A DNA stretch of 64,000 nt from Streptomyces globisporus (GTDB lineage Bacteria > Actinomycetota > Actinomycetes > Streptomycetales > Streptomycetaceae), in NCBI GenBank assembly GCA_014649555.1, contig BMTG01000008.1:1-64000 (forward strand), given 5' to 3'. Positions 63,954-64,000 of this stretch are shown here, piece after piece; position 1 is the stretch's first letter; each line of letters begins with the position of its first letter. The notes beneath the pieces are model-generated. The model did no database searches and was not told the origin of the DNA. It saw only the letters and a list, made by a program, of their open reading frames with translations. Both the position numbers and the translations under genes were made by a program.

Positions 63954-64000
63954 CACGCCTGACCCGCCCGGGGCCACGAGAGTAGGTGGGAGGGAGGGGC

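Overview
The window is chromosomal DNA of a Streptomyces, probably of the S. griseus clade. It is very GC-rich, uses GTG and TTG starts freely, and carries many actinobacterial families. The mature region of the secreted protease at 61394-62293 matches streptogrisin B of S. griseus almost residue for residue as I remember it. Nearly everything is core chromosome. I see no tRNA, CRISPR array, insertion sequence, integrase or attachment site.

Layout. 1-325: the 3' end of a 23S rRNA gene, 5S rRNA and a strong terminator. 392-6580: an RGG-like/TPR protein, a DUF1015 protein, a HAD phosphatase, an orphan siderophore-type ABC ATPase behind an iron box, and small conserved proteins. 6588-10158: tlyA-nadK-recN. 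10409-16389: a glycosyltransferase, a PucR regulator, a divergent MerR/class IV aminotransferase pair, and a GH15 enzyme. 16807-27973: pyrG, a Nudix hydrolase, a STAND-like TPR ATPase, ald, then ParA-like / ribbon-helix-helix-like protein / scpA / scpB / pseudouridine synthase. 28061-31614: a four-gene NAD-salvage operon (pnuC-nadR-nrtR-ADP-ribosylglycohydrolase) with overlapping stops and starts, preceded by a palindrome that fits an NrtR operator. 31668-34414: small enzymes and regulators. 34516-38991: aroH-tyrA-cmk-plsC-like-der. 39074-44274: Streptomyces-specific proteins, a glycosyltransferase pair, a broken WYL regulator and an I78-like protein. 44343-50913: a PAP2 phosphatase, MFS exporter, acyl-CoA dehydrogenase, SepF-like SflA and a Cys-rich DUF5685 protein.

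50948-61161 is the largest accessory-looking block. It holds two polar-amino-acid-type binding lipoproteins, two permeases, one ATPase, an FAD/NAD(P)-binding protein, two flavin-dependent LLM monooxygenases and a DUF1684 protein. The simplest reading is import and oxidative opening of a modified (perhaps sulfur-containing) amino acid.

62481-63953 holds a Rossmann-type SLOG-like protein convergent with a four-helix membrane protein of DUF4231/SLATT type, a pairing known from predicted nucleotide-signalling conflict systems.

The best candidates for something undescribed are the SLOG/SLATT pair, the two-monooxygenase import locus, and the ParA + RHH-like protein fused to the condensin-loader operon.
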